Source of the DNA: Prochlorococcus marinus str. MIT 9107
GTDB lineage: Bacteria; Cyanobacteriota; Cyanobacteriia; PCC-6307; Cyanobiaceae
Length of the DNA stretch: 63,942 nucleotides
Direction: 5' to 3'
Assembly: GCF_000759855.1 (NCBI RefSeq)
Contig: NZ_JNAI01000005.1
Span: forward strand, 1 to 63,942
Positions 37,171 through 48,445 of the stretch are shown here, piece by piece. The number at the start of each line of letters is the position of its first letter. Positions within the stretch are counted from its first letter, which is position 1. The position numbers were made by a program, and so were the translations under genes. The notes beneath the pieces are model-generated. The model worked only from the letters and a program-made list of their open reading frames with translations, had not been told where the DNA came from and ran no database searches.

Positions 37171-37827
37171 TTAAATCCAATTTGAGAATAAATTTAATAA
37201 TCCTAGGGAAACTAAAAATATTCCACTTAAAGTAGGAATTAGTTGACTAAATTTTCTAAGCTCTAAAAATTTTTTTAAGTTTTCGGCTGTAGCTCCTGCA
37301 AAGATTAATGGAGTGACTTGGCCTATTCCAAAGAAGAATAAAAAAATTATAGAAATTGTCGGGTTTTCAGCTTGCGATACCCAAGCCAAAAGAGTTGCTA
37401 AAACTGGAGTAATGCAAGGTGAAGAGGCTATTCCAAAAGTAGTTCCTATTGCAAAAGGTGCTAGAAAGGGTGGTATTTTATCTTCAAATTTTTTTAAATC
37501 AGGTCCATTCGGGAACTGAAACTTTAGAATCCCAAGTAAATTTAAACCCATAATTATTGCTATCAAGGCAACCACCGTGGTGTAATAAGAAGGTATTTGC
37601 CCGTATATTTTCCCTAGGAATCCACTAGCAGCTCCTAATGTAACCAGAGAAAAAACAATCCCTCCTGAAAAACTAATAAGTTTAAACTTTTTTTTCTCTG
37701 TTCCTCCTATATAAGCAATTGTGACTGGAAGTAGTGATAGAGAGCATGGTCCAAGACTGGTTAAGAATCCTGCGCTGAAGACCAAAAATATAGTAAATGG
37801 GCCAGGATTATTAAGACCACTCTGCAT
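37171..37827 (-). CDS. ccdA: Thiol:disulfide interchange membrane protein CcdA
   Basis: CcdA passes reducing equivalents across the membrane to keep apocytochrome c cysteines reduced. The 218-residue protein is almost wholly hydrophobic, with about six spans. The two redox cysteines are visible in LGPCSLSLLPV (~26-36) and ASSPCITPVLAT (~133-144), both flanked by the conserved prolines. It abuts ccs1 with no gap and follows an ftsW-type gene after 82 bp. Confidence 0.95.
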   Translation of the reverse strand: MQSGLNNPGPFTIFLVFSAGFLTSLGPCSLSLLPVTIAYIGGTEKKKFKLISFSGGIVFSLVTLGAASGFLGKIYGQIPSYYTTVVALIAIIMGLNLLGILKFQFPNGPDLKKFEDKIPPFLAPFAIGTTFGIASSPCITPVLATLLAWVSQAENPTISIIFLFFFGIGQVTPLIFAGATAENLKKFLELRKFSQLIPTLSGIFLVSLGLLNLFSNWI

Positions 37828-37909
37828 GAGTAAATTACCCTTTTGAGATAATTCTGAAATGATTAAATTAAATGATTCGATAGCTTATATTAAATCTTTT
37901 AAATTCTAA

Positions 37910-39130
37910 CTAATTAAGCGCCTTTCGTGTACTAATCATACCTATGAATCCAGTTGATTCTAATGAACATCTCAATAACATTCCTGCAATAAAAAAAGAT
38001 GCAATTAATGAATTACCACCGTAACTAATAAAAGGTAATGGTAAGCCTGTAGTAGGCATTGAACCTGTAGCTACAGCAATATGCATAATTGATTGGCCTA
38101 TCAATAGTACGCCACATCCAATTGCAACCAATTTCGTATAGTTATTTCTGCATTTAATAGCAATTCTTAGAGTTATATAAGAGAAAACTGCTAAAAATCC
38201 CAAGAATAAAGTACATCCTAATAAACCAAATTCTTCCGCAAAAATGGCAAAAATGAAATCTGTGTACATAAATGGCAAGTATTGTAATTTTTGTATAGAG
38301 AGCCCAAACCCTTGTCCGAATAGACCACCTGAACCTATGGCTAATAAACTCTGAATCAATTGAAATCCACTCTCCTGCTGATCTTTCCAAGGATTAATAA
38401 ATGAAGTAACTCTAAGTCTTTGATATTCGTTTCTGATGATACTAATACATCCAGTAATGAATCCTAATGAGGCAAATGAGCTAAGAGAAATAAGTTTGAC
38501 ACCTCCACATAAACCCATAACCCAAATAAGAATTCCTGTTAATGATGCAGTACTTAAATTAGGCTGTTGAAGTATTAATAAAATTAATAAACCAAAGGAG
38601 ATTATTGAAAATAATTTTTTATCATTCTTAATCAGATTCCAATGAGCGAAGAGGCTAGAAGACTCAAGAATTAGAAAAGGTTTAATTAATTCAGATGGTT
38701 GTAACAGTAAATTGCCTATTACTAGCCATCTTGAAGATCCGTTTACCGTAATTCCAGTAATATTTGTTAGGAAAATTAAGAAGAATAAAACATAAAAAAT
38801 AATCCTTGAAAATTTCAAAAGATTTCTGATGTTTGTATTAAGAACGAAATAAAATAAACCAATGCCTGGAAATGTCCAAATAATTTGTTTGTTTAAAAAG
38901 TAAGCCCAATTTCCCATTTCTCTGCTAGCAAACCACCAACTCGATGATCCTAAAATAAATATTCCTAATATTGACCAAATTCCAATAAGGATTATGAGGA
39001 TTTTTGCTTCATAAGGCCATATCATCCAGGGTAAGGGCAATATAGATTCTTTTAAATTGCTTTGATTCTTTTTACGATAAATACTGGCGACTTGTTTTCT
39101 TTTATATTTTCTTTCTTGAATTATCTCCAA
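37910..39130 (-). CDS. ftsW: SEDS-family cell-division/shape protein (FtsW-like)
   Basis: SEDS proteins polymerise peptidoglycan glycan strands. The 406-residue protein has about ten hydrophobic spans and the family's conserved segments: LQPSELIKPF (~142-151), QPNLSTAS (~189-196), GGLFGQGFGLSIQK (~272-285), FAEEFGLLG and the C-terminal TTGLPLPFISYGGNS. FtsW versus RodA cannot be decided with certainty; the sequence and genome habit favour FtsW. The start is TTG at 39130, giving a basic N-terminal tail of ~35 residues before the first span; ATG at 39025 would remove it. Confidence 0.9.
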   Translation of the reverse strand: MEIIQERKYKRKQVASIYRKKNQSNLKESILPLPWMIWPYEAKILIILIGIWSILGIFILGSSSWWFASREMGNWAYFLNKQIIWTFPGIGLFYFVLNTNIRNLLKFSRIIFYVLFFLIFLTNITGITVNGSSRWLVIGNLLLQPSELIKPFLILESSSLFAHWNLIKNDKKLFSIISFGLLILLILQQPNLSTASLTGILIWVMGLCGGVKLISLSSFASLGFITGCISIIRNEYQRLRVTSFINPWKDQQESGFQLIQSLLAIGSGGLFGQGFGLSIQKLQYLPFMYTDFIFAIFAEEFGLLGCTLFLGFLAVFSYITLRIAIKCRNNYTKLVAIGCGVLLIGQSIMHIAVATGSMPTTGLPLPFISYGGNSLIASFFIAGMLLRCSLESTGFIGMISTRKALN

Positions 39131-39330
39131 TTTTTTAGCTCTATATGTACCATTGAGCCGTTAAATTGATAATTTGCCAAGTCTTTTATTAAGTTTTGAA
39201 AGTGTAAATTAATTACAAATATTACTATTCATAAAATTTATTTATAAAGATTAAAACAAAAAAAATGGTTTATAGATTCATAACAAATCTTAAGAATTAA
39301 CCTTTTATAAAAAAAACCCTAGCTAAATGG

Positions 39331-39399
39331 CCCCTCTTCATGATAGATTCCCTGAGTTTATATACTTACTTCAAACCATTCAGAGGGGGTTTCTAAACT
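39331..39399 (+). promoter_or_regulatory. atpI leader: possible anti-Shine-Dalgarno pairing and leader ORF
   Basis: CCCCTCT at 39331-39337 is the exact reverse complement of AGAGGGG at 39382-39388, which belongs to the strong Shine-Dalgarno sequence AGAGGGGG 10 bases before the atpI ATG. Between them lies an 18-codon open frame, ATG 39340 to TAA 39394-39396, encoding M-I-D-S-L-S-L-Y-T-Y-F-K-P-F-R-G-G-F and ending 3 bases before atpI. Pairing could hide the ribosome site and translation of the leader could open it. No protein evidence exists here; the ORF may be accidental. Confidence 0.4.
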
Positions 39400-39876
39400 A
39401 TGTTCACATCAGTGGACTCAAATAGAAAAAAAATTGAACATCCTTCTAATGAGAATGTTCAAATTCCACAATCCCTCGATAATTCGATCATCAAAGAGAG
39501 TAAATCAGACTTTGCTAGTCAATTGGATAATTTGCTTTTTAAAAATGATGAATATACAAAATTGCAATTAACAATTTTTGGAATTACTTTTATTGTCTCT
39601 ATTTTCATAGCAGCAATAACTGGAATTTTTCTCGGATTTACTTTTGGTTTTAGTATTTTTATAGGTGCAATTGCGGGTATTTTTTACTTACGTTTGCTTG
39701 CTAAAAGTGTGGGAAAACTAGGTAAAGAATCATCAGGTGTATCAAAATTGCAACTATTGGTTCCAGTTTGCCTATTTATTTTCGCAAGCAAGCTAGGATC
39801 TTTGGATGTTTTTCCTGCAATGATAGGTTTTTTTATTTATAAGCCTTCACTCATTCTCTATTTTTCACGTTCTTAA
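39400..39876 (+). CDS. atpI: ATP synthase accessory protein I
   Basis: AtpI (Atp1) helps assemble the c-ring and stands first in most atp operons. The 158-residue product has a polar ~55-residue N terminus followed by about four hydrophobic spans, with GFSIFIGAIAGIFYLRLLAKSVG typical of the cyanobacterial form. A strong Shine-Dalgarno sequence precedes the ATG. It is the first gene of atpI-B-E-F2-F-H-A-G, 22 bp before atpB. Confidence 0.9.
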   Translation: MFTSVDSNRKKIEHPSNENVQIPQSLDNSIIKESKSDFASQLDNLLFKNDEYTKLQLTIFGITFIVSIFIAAITGIFLGFTFGFSIFIGAIAGIFYLRLLAKSVGKLGKESSGVSKLQLLVPVCLFIFASKLGSLDVFPAMIGFFIYKPSLILYFSRS

Positions 39877-39898
39877 GTAAATTTTTTATTCAAATCAA

Positions 39899-40624
39899 AT
39901 GTTCTTTAATTCCTTGCTAACAAATTTTGCAGCATTAGAAGTTGGTCAACATCTTTATTGGCAAATCGGAAATATCAGACTTCATGGGCAGGTATTTTTG
40001 ACATCTTGGATTCTGTTGGGCGCATTATTAGTTTTTATTTCCTTAGGAACTAAAAAGATGGAAAATGATCCGAAAGGATTACAAAACTTACTTGAGTTCC
40101 TTTGGGACTACATAAGAGATCTTGCAAGAACGCAAATTGGAGAAAAAGTATATAGAGATTGGATGCCTTTTATTGGGACTTTATTCTTATTTATCTTTAT
40201 CAGTAATTGGGGAGGTGCATTAATTCCTTGGAAGTTAATCAAGTTGCCAAGTGGAGAATTGGGAGCTCCAACAGCCGATCTAAATACAACTATTGCATTA
40301 GCATTGTTAGTTTCATTATCCTATTTTTATGCTGGTTTAAGCAATAAAGGATGGAGGTATTTTGAATATTATGTTCACCCGACTCCAATAATGCTACCTT
40401 TCAAAATTTTAGAAGATTTTACTAAACCTTTATCTTTATCTTTTAGGCTGTTTGGAAATATTTTGGCTGATGAACTTGTAGTTGCTGTATTAGTTTTTCT
40501 AGTTCCTCTGGTTTTACCAATACCTGTAATGTTCTTAGGGTTGTTCACCAGCGCAATTCAAGCACTAATATTTGCCACATTGGCTGCTTATTATATCGGA
40601 GAAGCGGTTGAGGAACATCATTAG
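39899..40624 (+). CDS. atpB: ATP synthase subunit a
   Basis: Subunit a forms the proton half-channels next to the c-ring. The 241-residue membrane protein has the conserved essential arginine in [15 protein letters not shown] (~177-191) and the C-terminal [12 protein letters not shown]. About five to six spans fit the family. It lies between atpI and the c-subunit gene, with a 165-bp gap before the latter. Confidence 0.98.
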   Translation: MFFNSLLTNFAALEVGQHLYWQIGNIRLHGQVFLTSWILLGALLVFISLGTKKMENDPKGLQNLLEFLWDYIRDLARTQIGEKVYRDWMPFIGTLFLFIFISNWGGALIPWKLIKLPSGELGAPTADLNTTIALALLVSLSYFYAGLSNKGWRYFEYYVHPTPIMLPFKILEDFTKPLSLSFRLFGNILADELVVAVLVFLVPLVLPIPVMFLGLFTSAIQALIFATLAAYYIGEAVEEHH

Positions 40625-40695
40625 CTTATTTTTAATACATTCAGACTCTTTTACAAAGGGCCTATAATCTGGCAAAATATCTAACTAATCGCGTA

Positions 40696-40713
40696 GGTCT
40701 GAAAAATCAGGCC
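40696..40713 (+). promoter_or_regulatory. Hairpin in the atpE leader
   Basis: GGTCTGA (40696-40702) pairs with TCAGGCC (40707-40713) with one G-U pair and an AAAA loop, about 77 bases before the atpE start. No U-run follows at once, so it is not a standard terminator. It may be a processing or mRNA-stabilising element that lets the c subunit be made in excess over subunit a. Confidence 0.35.
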
Positions 40714-40771
40714 CATTCTTTAAGAAAGGATGTCCAAGCGTTTATGACAAAAGATTTATCACAAGCATTAA

Positions 40772-41035
<264 letters not shown>

Positions 41036-41103
41036 AAGTTAATATTGCTTTTAACTCTTATTAGCAATATATAATTTAATTTTTTAATTTCAACTGAATC
41101 ATA

Positions 41104-41565
41104 ATGTTGGCCTTTAATTTTTTTGGTACTACTGAAGGTGGATTATTTGATATAAATGCCACTTTGCCGCTAATGGCAATCCAAGTAGTTGCTCTTACTT
41201 ATATATTGAATTCAATCTTTTTTAAGCCTATAGGCAATGTTGTTGAAAAAAGAGAGAAATATGTCAGTAATAATATTATTGAGGCCAAAAAGAAACTTTC
41301 AGAAGTTGAAAAATTAGAAGCTGATTTATTAAGTCAGCTTCAAAGTGCTCGTTCTGAAGCCCAAAGAATTGTGAGCGAAGCCGAAAATGAATCTGACAAG
41401 CTTTATAAAGAAGCACTAGAACTTGCTAATAATGAAGCAAATACTTCAAAAGAAAAAGCAAGGCTAGAAATTGAAAGTCAGACATCTGCAGCCCGCGATA
41501 AACTTTCTAAACAGGCTGATGATTTAAGCAAACTTATTGTTAATAGATTGATTCTAGAAAAATGA
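41104..41565 (+). CDS. atpF2: ATP synthase subunit b'
   Basis: Photosynthetic organisms have two different peripheral-stalk subunits, b and b'. This 153-residue protein has one N-terminal membrane span (~22-44) followed by a long charged coiled coil. [16 protein letters not shown] after the span is characteristic of b'. It overlaps atpF by 4 bp (ATGA). Older cyanobacterial naming calls it atpG. Confidence 0.96.
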   Translation: MLAFNFFGTTEGGLFDINATLPLMAIQVVALTYILNSIFFKPIGNVVEKREKYVSNNIIEAKKKLSEVEKLEADLLSQLQSARSEAQRIVSEAENESDKLYKEALELANNEANTSKEKARLEIESQTSAARDKLSKQADDLSKLIVNRLILEK

Positions 41566-42074
41566 ATTTACTTCTTTTAGCTACAGAAGGTTTTGGATTA
41601 AATCTCAATTTATTCGAAACTAATATCTTTAATTGGGCCGTAGTGATTTTTGGCCTTTATAAATTTTTGCCTAGTTTTCTAGGTAAAATGCTTCAAAAAA
41701 GGAGAGAAGGAATCCTTCTTGAATTAAAAGATGCTGAAGATCGACTGCTTAAAGCTACTCAAGCTTTAGAGAAGGCAAAGAAAGACTTATCTTCAGCAGA
41801 AGAAAAAGCTTCTCAAATAAAAGCAGATTCACTCAAAAGATCTGAATCAATCAGAATGGAAAGTGAGAAAAAAGCAATAGAAGAGATGGCACGAATTAAA
41901 CAAAGTGCAATCTCCGATGAGAGCTCTGAAGCATCCAGAGCAATTTCTCAACTTAGAAAAGAAGCTGTTGAATTAGCAATTAAGAAAGCTTTAGATTCTC
42001 TCCCAAATAGGCTTGATAAAACAACACAAGAAAATTTGGTCACTCAATCAATTAACAATATTGAGGTGAACTAA
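41562..42074 (+). CDS. atpF: ATP synthase subunit b
   Basis: The 170-residue second peripheral-stalk subunit has a short N terminus, one span (~22-42, [21 protein letters not shown]), and a coiled coil with frequent Ala, Lys and Glu that ends near atpH's binding site. It pairs with b'. The stop overlaps the atpH start by one base (TAATG), implying coupled translation. Confidence 0.97.
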   Translation: MNLLLLATEGFGLNLNLFETNIFNWAVVIFGLYKFLPSFLGKMLQKRREGILLELKDAEDRLLKATQALEKAKKDLSSAEEKASQIKADSLKRSESIRMESEKKAIEEMARIKQSAISDESSEASRAISQLRKEAVELAIKKALDSLPNRLDKTTQENLVTQSINNIEVN

Positions 42075-42616
42075 TGCCACTTTTAAATTCAGTTACTACA
42101 CCATATGCAGAGGCATTACTTCAAGTTGTGAATGAAAATTCGCAAACTGAAGAGATTGTTTCTGAGGTTAAACAACTTTTAGAATTATTAAATGATTCCC
42201 CTGAATTGGAGAAGGCACTTTCCTCTCCTGTTTTAGAGATAGATGCTAAGAAGAAAATCATTATTGAAATTTTTTCAAATAAGGTAAATTCTTCTTTACT
42301 GAATTTCTTAAAATTATTGGCCGATAGGCAAAGAATTGGAATTCTTACTTCTATTCTTGAAAGGTTTTTAGAGATTTATCGAGAAAATAGTAATATTGCT
42401 TTGGCAACTGTTACTTCAGCAGTCGAGCTTACTGATGAACAGAAAGGTTTAATTACCCAAAAGATCATCAATATAGCAGGAACTGAAAAATTAGAACTTG
42501 TAACTAAAATTGACCCATCTCTTATTGGTGGTTTCGTCGCCAGTGTAGGATCAAAAGTAATTGATGCTTCCCTTGCCTCACAAATTCGAAAACTTGGTTT
42601 GTCACTTTCCAAGTAA
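42074..42616 (+). CDS. atpH: ATP synthase subunit delta
   Basis: Delta joins the peripheral stalk to the top of F1. The 180-residue soluble protein has the family pattern: YAEALLQVVNE near the N terminus, LLNFLKLLADRQR (~76-88) and the C-terminal IDPSLIGGFVASVGSKVIDASLASQIRKL signature. It is next to atpF and atpA in the standard order. Confidence 0.97.
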   Translation: MPLLNSVTTPYAEALLQVVNENSQTEEIVSEVKQLLELLNDSPELEKALSSPVLEIDAKKKIIIEIFSNKVNSSLLNFLKLLADRQRIGILTSILERFLEIYRENSNIALATVTSAVELTDEQKGLITQKIINIAGTEKLELVTKIDPSLIGGFVASVGSKVIDASLASQIRKLGLSLSK

Positions 42617-42634
42617 CTTTTAAATCAACCTTAA

Positions 42635-44164
<1,530 letters not shown>

Positions 44165-44183
44165 ATTTATTTAAGGGAATATA

Positions 44184-45134
44184 ATGGCAAATCTTAAAGA
44201 AATTAGAGATCGAATAGTTTCTGTTAAAAATACACGAAAAATAACAGAAGCTATGAGATTAGTCGCAGCTGCAAAAGTTAGGAGGGCACAAGATCAAGTT
44301 CTTAAGAGTAGGCCTTTTGCAGATAAACTTGCTCGGGTTTTAGAAAATATTCAATCTAGAGTTCAGTTTGAAGCTGTAGATTCTCCTCTTCTATCAAAAA
44401 GAGATGTAAAAACAATTTCTTTGGTATGCATAACTGCTGATAGAGGATTATGTGGAGGATACAATACAAATATAATCAAGAAGGTGGAAATTAGGTATGC
44501 AGAGCTGATTAAACAAGGTTATGAACCAAATTTGATTTTAGTTGGTAAAAAGGCAATAGGTTATTTCCAAAATAGGAAAGATAGATACACAATTAAAAGC
44601 ACATTTAAAGAGCTGGAACAGGTACCAACTGCAACAGATTCTGAGGGGATAACTAGTGAAGTCTTAGCTGAATTTCTTTCGGAAAATTCTGATAGGGTAG
44701 AAATTATATATACGAAATTCATTACTTTAGTCAATTGTGCTCCTGTAGTTCAAACATTGTTGCCACTAGACCCTCAAGGTATCGCAGATGAAAATGATGA
44801 AATTTTTAGGTTAACTACAAAAGATAGTAAATTGCTCGTTGAAAAATCAAATATTGAAAAAAGTGATTCAGACAAGTTACCGTCAGATATTGTTTTTGAA
44901 CAAAGTCCTGATCAACTACTAGATTCGTTATTACCATTGTATTTACAGAATCAAGTATTAAGAGCTCTTCAAGAGTCGGCAGCTTCAGAACTTGCTTGCA
45001 GGATGACTGCTATGAATAATGCGAGTGATAATGCTAAAGAATTAGCAAGTAGCTTGAATCTAACCTATAACAAAGCCAGACAAGCAGCTATTACTCAAGA
45101 AATATTAGAAGTTGTAGGAGGTTCAGCAGCTTAG
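44184..45134 (+). CDS. atpG: ATP synthase subunit gamma
   Basis: Gamma is the central shaft of F1. The 316-residue product has the N-terminal helix IRDRIVSVKNTRKITEAMRLVAAAKVRRAQ and the matching C-terminal helix ending TQEILEVVGGSAA. Between ~200 and ~240 it has the acidic photosynthetic insertion (ADENDEIFRLTTKDSK...) but without the two cysteines that make the chloroplast enzyme redox-switched, as expected for cyanobacteria. It ends the large atp cluster (cyanobacterial name atpC). Confidence 0.98.
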   Translation: MANLKEIRDRIVSVKNTRKITEAMRLVAAAKVRRAQDQVLKSRPFADKLARVLENIQSRVQFEAVDSPLLSKRDVKTISLVCITADRGLCGGYNTNIIKKVEIRYAELIKQGYEPNLILVGKKAIGYFQNRKDRYTIKSTFKELEQVPTATDSEGITSEVLAEFLSENSDRVEIIYTKFITLVNCAPVVQTLLPLDPQGIADENDEIFRLTTKDSKLLVEKSNIEKSDSDKLPSDIVFEQSPDQLLDSLLPLYLQNQVLRALQESAASELACRMTAMNNASDNAKELASSLNLTYNKARQAAITQEILEVVGGSAA

Positions 45135-45150
45135 CAATAAGATTTAGGAT

Positions 45151-45477
45151 ATGCCTGAATACAATATAAAAGTTCAATTTGAGCAAAAAACTTTGAGTTT
45201 TTTATGTTCTGAAGAGCAAGATATTATTTCAGCGGCAACAATGAATGGAATAGATTTACCAAGTAGTTGTTGTTCAGGGGTTTGTACAGATTGTGCATCC
45301 ATGATATTGGAAGGATCTGTAGATCAAGAAGATGCTATGGGATTAAATGATGATTTGAGGGAAAAGGGCTTTGCACTTTTTTGTGTGGCATATCCTAATT
45401 CAGATTTGAATATTGTTATTGGTAAAGAAGTCGAAGATGATTTATATAATGATCAATTTGGTAAATATCAAAAATGA
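45151..45477 (+). CDS. Plant-type 2Fe-2S ferredoxin
   Basis: The 108-residue soluble electron carrier has the ligands Cys40, Cys45, Cys48 and Cys78 in SSCCSGVCTDC and FALFCVAYP, the plant-type spacing C-x4-C-x2-C...C. An additional Cys41 adjoins the first ligand. The extended C terminus and spacing before the last Cys differ slightly from PetF, so it is a secondary ferredoxin rather than the main photosynthetic one. It lies 16 bp after atpG and overlaps a 63-residue gene, and may be read from the atp transcript. Confidence 0.92.
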   Translation: MPEYNIKVQFEQKTLSFLCSEEQDIISAATMNGIDLPSSCCSGVCTDCASMILEGSVDQEDAMGLNDDLREKGFALFCVAYPNSDLNIVIGKEVEDDLYNDQFGKYQK

Positions 45478-45665
45478 AATTAAGTTCAGTTGATTATTAT
45501 TTAGATTGGCCAGTTTCAATAAAATTAAAAAATTTAAGGGAATTTATCATTGCAAATTTAGAAAAAAAAGGTGATGTAATTCGATGGTCAATTGTTGATA
45601 TTCAAAATTCTATTGACTCTTTTGGAACAAAAAAACTTAAAATTAAAGTTGTCTTAGCTAATTAA
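45474..45665 (+). CDS. Small protein of unknown function after the ferredoxin
   Basis: The 63-residue frame starts with ATG at 45474, overlapping the ferredoxin stop by 4 bp (ATGA), a good sign that it is translated. The sequence (MKLSSVDYYLDWPVSIKLKNLREF...) is soluble and basic with an amphipathic beta-rich look: VIRWSIVDIQ and KLKIKVVLAN near the end. No motif is recognised. Its tight coupling suggests it works with the ferredoxin or the DUF3326 protein that follows 27 bp later. Confidence 0.75.
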   Translation: MKLSSVDYYLDWPVSIKLKNLREFIIANLEKKGDVIRWSIVDIQNSIDSFGTKKLKIKVVLAN

Positions 45666-45692
45666 AGAATATAACTTGAGATATTTTTATTA

Positions 45693-46751
45693 ATGGAAAT
45701 TTCACCAACAATATTCATTGTTCCAACTGGTATTGGTTGCGAGGTAGGAGGTTTTGCTGGTGATGCACTTCCTACCGCTAAATTATTAGCATCGGCAAGT
45801 GGATGTTTAATTACTCATCCAAATGTTATGAATGGTGGTACTCTTTCTGAAAAAGATAAAAATATTTTTTATGTTGAGGGTTATAGTTTAGACAGACTTG
45901 CTAAAGGAGAAATTGCTTTAAAGAGGGTAAAGCAACAGAAAATTGGGATAATTTTTGATTCAGCAATTGAAAATGAAATATTAGTAAGACATTTACAAGT
46001 TGCTGATGCATGTGTCTCTACTCTAGGGATTAATGTTCATTCTTATGTGGTTACCAAAAAGCAATTAAATATAGTTATTGATTCTGATTCGTCAAAAATG
46101 AGTGGCGGCACAATTGAAAATCCTGATACTCTAATAGACGCTGGAAAATATTTAATAGAAAAAGGAGTTACGGCAATAGCAATTGTGGCAAAATTTCCTG
46201 ATGATTCAGATTCTATAGAAACAAATATTTATCGAGAAGGAAAAGGGGTTGATCCTATCTCTGGAGTCGAAGCAGTTATAAGTCATTTAATAAGCAAATT
46301 CTTAAAGGTTCCCTGTGCTCACGCACCAGCGTTAAATCCCATTGAGTTGAATGAAAAATTAGATCCTCGTGCAGCTGCAGAAGAAATAGGATACACCTTT
46401 TTACCATCAGTACTGATTGGTTTAAGCAATGCACCTGACATTGTTGAATTGCCTAATGTAAATGAAATTATCTCATTACATCCTAATCAAATTGAATCTA
46501 TTGTCGTTCCTAATGGAGCGCTAGGCGGAGAAGCAGTACTAGCAGGCATTGAAAAAGGTTTAAATATCATCTCTGTAAAAAATAAAAATACATTAAAAGT
46601 GACTAATGAATTTTATGATTATCCTAATCTTTTTGAAGTTAATAATTATTTAGAAGCTGCAGGTATAATTCTTGCTATCAAAAAAGGTATTAACCTTAAT
46701 TCAATTAAACGGCCTTTAAAAAAAATCCAAAAATGTTCTTATAGCGATTAA
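45693..46751 (+). CDS. DUF3326 family protein
   Basis: The 352-residue product shows DUF3326 features: a start with FIVPTGIGCEVGGFAGDALPTAKLLA, then THPNVMNGG, a central AIAIVAKFPDD and HAPALNP. Conserved Gly, Cys and His could form a ligand or metal site, but no function is established. The family is common in cyanobacteria. Here it follows a ferredoxin and a small unknown protein. Its stop overlaps the nadE stop on the other strand at TTAA 46748-46751. Confidence 0.88.
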   Translation: MEISPTIFIVPTGIGCEVGGFAGDALPTAKLLASASGCLITHPNVMNGGTLSEKDKNIFYVEGYSLDRLAKGEIALKRVKQQKIGIIFDSAIENEILVRHLQVADACVSTLGINVHSYVVTKKQLNIVIDSDSSKMSGGTIENPDTLIDAGKYLIEKGVTAIAIVAKFPDDSDSIETNIYREGKGVDPISGVEAVISHLISKFLKVPCAHAPALNPIELNEKLDPRAAAEEIGYTFLPSVLIGLSNAPDIVELPNVNEIISLHPNQIESIVVPNGALGGEAVLAGIEKGLNIISVKNKNTLKVTNEFYDYPNLFEVNNYLEAAGIILAIKKGINLNSIKRPLKKIQKCSYSD

Positions 46752-48445
46752 TAAGATATTGCTATGGGAACTCTCCAGTCACTTCCTAATGATTGATTGC
46801 TTAGTTTTAGGATAGGTGGAGCCTGCTTTCTTTTGAATTCTGCTTTTTTTATGAGTGAGATTATTTTTAAAATTAATTCTTTTTTAAAACCATCTTCTTC
46901 AAGTTGTTTTAAATCTTTTTTCTCTTCAATAATTCCTCTAAGAATATTATCTAAAATGGAATAAGGTGGGAGAGAATCAGTATCTAATTGATCAGGCCCC
47001 AATTCTGCACTTGGAGCTTTTGTACGTATATTTTCACCAATTATATTTACATTAATATCTAACATATATGATTTTCTATGATTAATTGAATCTTTACTAT
47101 CAAGCCAATTGCATAATTTAAAAACATTACTTTTATATAAATCACCAATTACAGATAATCCTCCATTCATATCACCATAAAGTGTGCAATATCCTACAGC
47201 TAGTTCCGATTTATTACCTGTTGAAAGTAATAAATGCTTTTCTTGATTTGCTAAAGCCATTAGAAGCGTTCCTCTAATCCTTGATTGAATATTTTGGTTT
47301 GTTATTTCAGCCATTTCAAAATCTATTGATTTTATAAAAGATTCTTCAAAAGAATTCATCAAGTTTTCAATTGGAATGCTGTTGAAATTTATCTTTAATC
47401 TTCTTGCTAAATCTTTTGCATCACTCTTTGAATGCGATGAGCTCCATTTAGAAGGCATTGAAATGCAATAAATATTATCACTTCCAAGTGCAGCTGTTGC
47501 AATTGCTGAAACTAGTGCTGAATCAATGCCACCACTTAATCCAATTAAAGCTGTTTTAAATCCACATTTCTTTGCATAATCTTTTACACCAAGTACTAAT
47601 GCATCAAAAATTGATGACATCTCAGAGTTTTCAGATTTAATTTTTTCAGGTTTTGTTTGCTCAATTTTCCAGCTGGAGAGATCTTCTGAAAAAGATTTTA
47701 ATTGCTTAATTTTAGATCCATTCTTATCAAGAATAAAACTATTTCCATCAAAAATTAAATTATCATTCGCACCAATCTGGTTTACATATATCAGTGGTAC
47801 TTGAAGATATTGAGCAGCAAAACTGGAAACTTTGAACCTTAGCTCTGACTTTTTGAAGGTATATGGGGATGCAGATAAATTAATTAAAATATCAACTTTT
47901 TTTTTCTTTAAATCAATAATAGGATTTTTTTTATGAATCCCTCTACCTTCTATATCTTCATTGACCCATAAATCTTCACATATAGAAAAACCAAGTCGCC
48001 AAGTTTTATTTTTAATTTTTTTTATCAATACGGAAACTTTTTCTTCTGATCTAAAGTATCTTTTCTCATCAAATACTTCATAAGTGGGAAGAATAATTTT
48101 ACGAGCAATTATTTTCCATTCACCCCCCTCAAGCAACGCAATAGAATTATAAAGATTTGGAAAAAAAGAATCATTTATTATCTCAGCTATCCCAACTGCG
48201 ATACTCAAGTTCCCATATTTTTTATTAATATCTAGGGCTAATTGGTCAAGAATTTGATATTGATTTTTGATTAAATTTTTTTTAAGTAATAAGTCATTTG
48301 CTGGATATCCCCATAATGACAATTCTGGCGTAATAACAAAATCAGCGGAAACTGAGCTAGCTTTCGAAGCAATATCAAGTATTTTTTTTGCATTGCCCCC
48401 TAAATCTCCAACAACAGGATTAATTTGAGCGAGTAAAAACTTCAT
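46748..48445 (-). CDS. nadE: Glutamine-dependent NAD+ synthetase
   Basis: NadE amidates nicotinate adenine dinucleotide to NAD+. The 565-residue product joins an N-terminal glutaminase of the nitrilase fold (Glu41, Lys116 and Cys156, the last in SICEDLW) to a C-terminal synthetase domain with P-loop LSGGIDSAL near residue 300 and later TGNKSELAVGYCTLYGD. It uses glutamine rather than free ammonia. It follows nadD with a 4-bp overlap, so the last two NAD steps are encoded together. Confidence 0.97.
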   Translation of the reverse strand: MKFLLAQINPVVGDLGGNAKKILDIASKASSVSADFVITPELSLWGYPANDLLLKKNLIKNQYQILDQLALDINKKYGNLSIAVGIAEIINDSFFPNLYNSIALLEGGEWKIIARKIILPTYEVFDEKRYFRSEEKVSVLIKKIKNKTWRLGFSICEDLWVNEDIEGRGIHKKNPIIDLKKKKVDILINLSASPYTFKKSELRFKVSSFAAQYLQVPLIYVNQIGANDNLIFDGNSFILDKNGSKIKQLKSFSEDLSSWKIEQTKPEKIKSENSEMSSIFDALVLGVKDYAKKCGFKTALIGLSGGIDSALVSAIATAALGSDNIYCISMPSKWSSSHSKSDAKDLARRLKINFNSIPIENLMNSFEESFIKSIDFEMAEITNQNIQSRIRGTLLMALANQEKHLLLSTGNKSELAVGYCTLYGDMNGGLSVIGDLYKSNVFKLCNWLDSKDSINHRKSYMLDINVNIIGENIRTKAPSAELGPDQLDTDSLPPYSILDNILRGIIEEKKDLKQLEEDGFKKELILKIISLIKKAEFKRKQAPPILKLSNQSLGSDWRVPIAISY

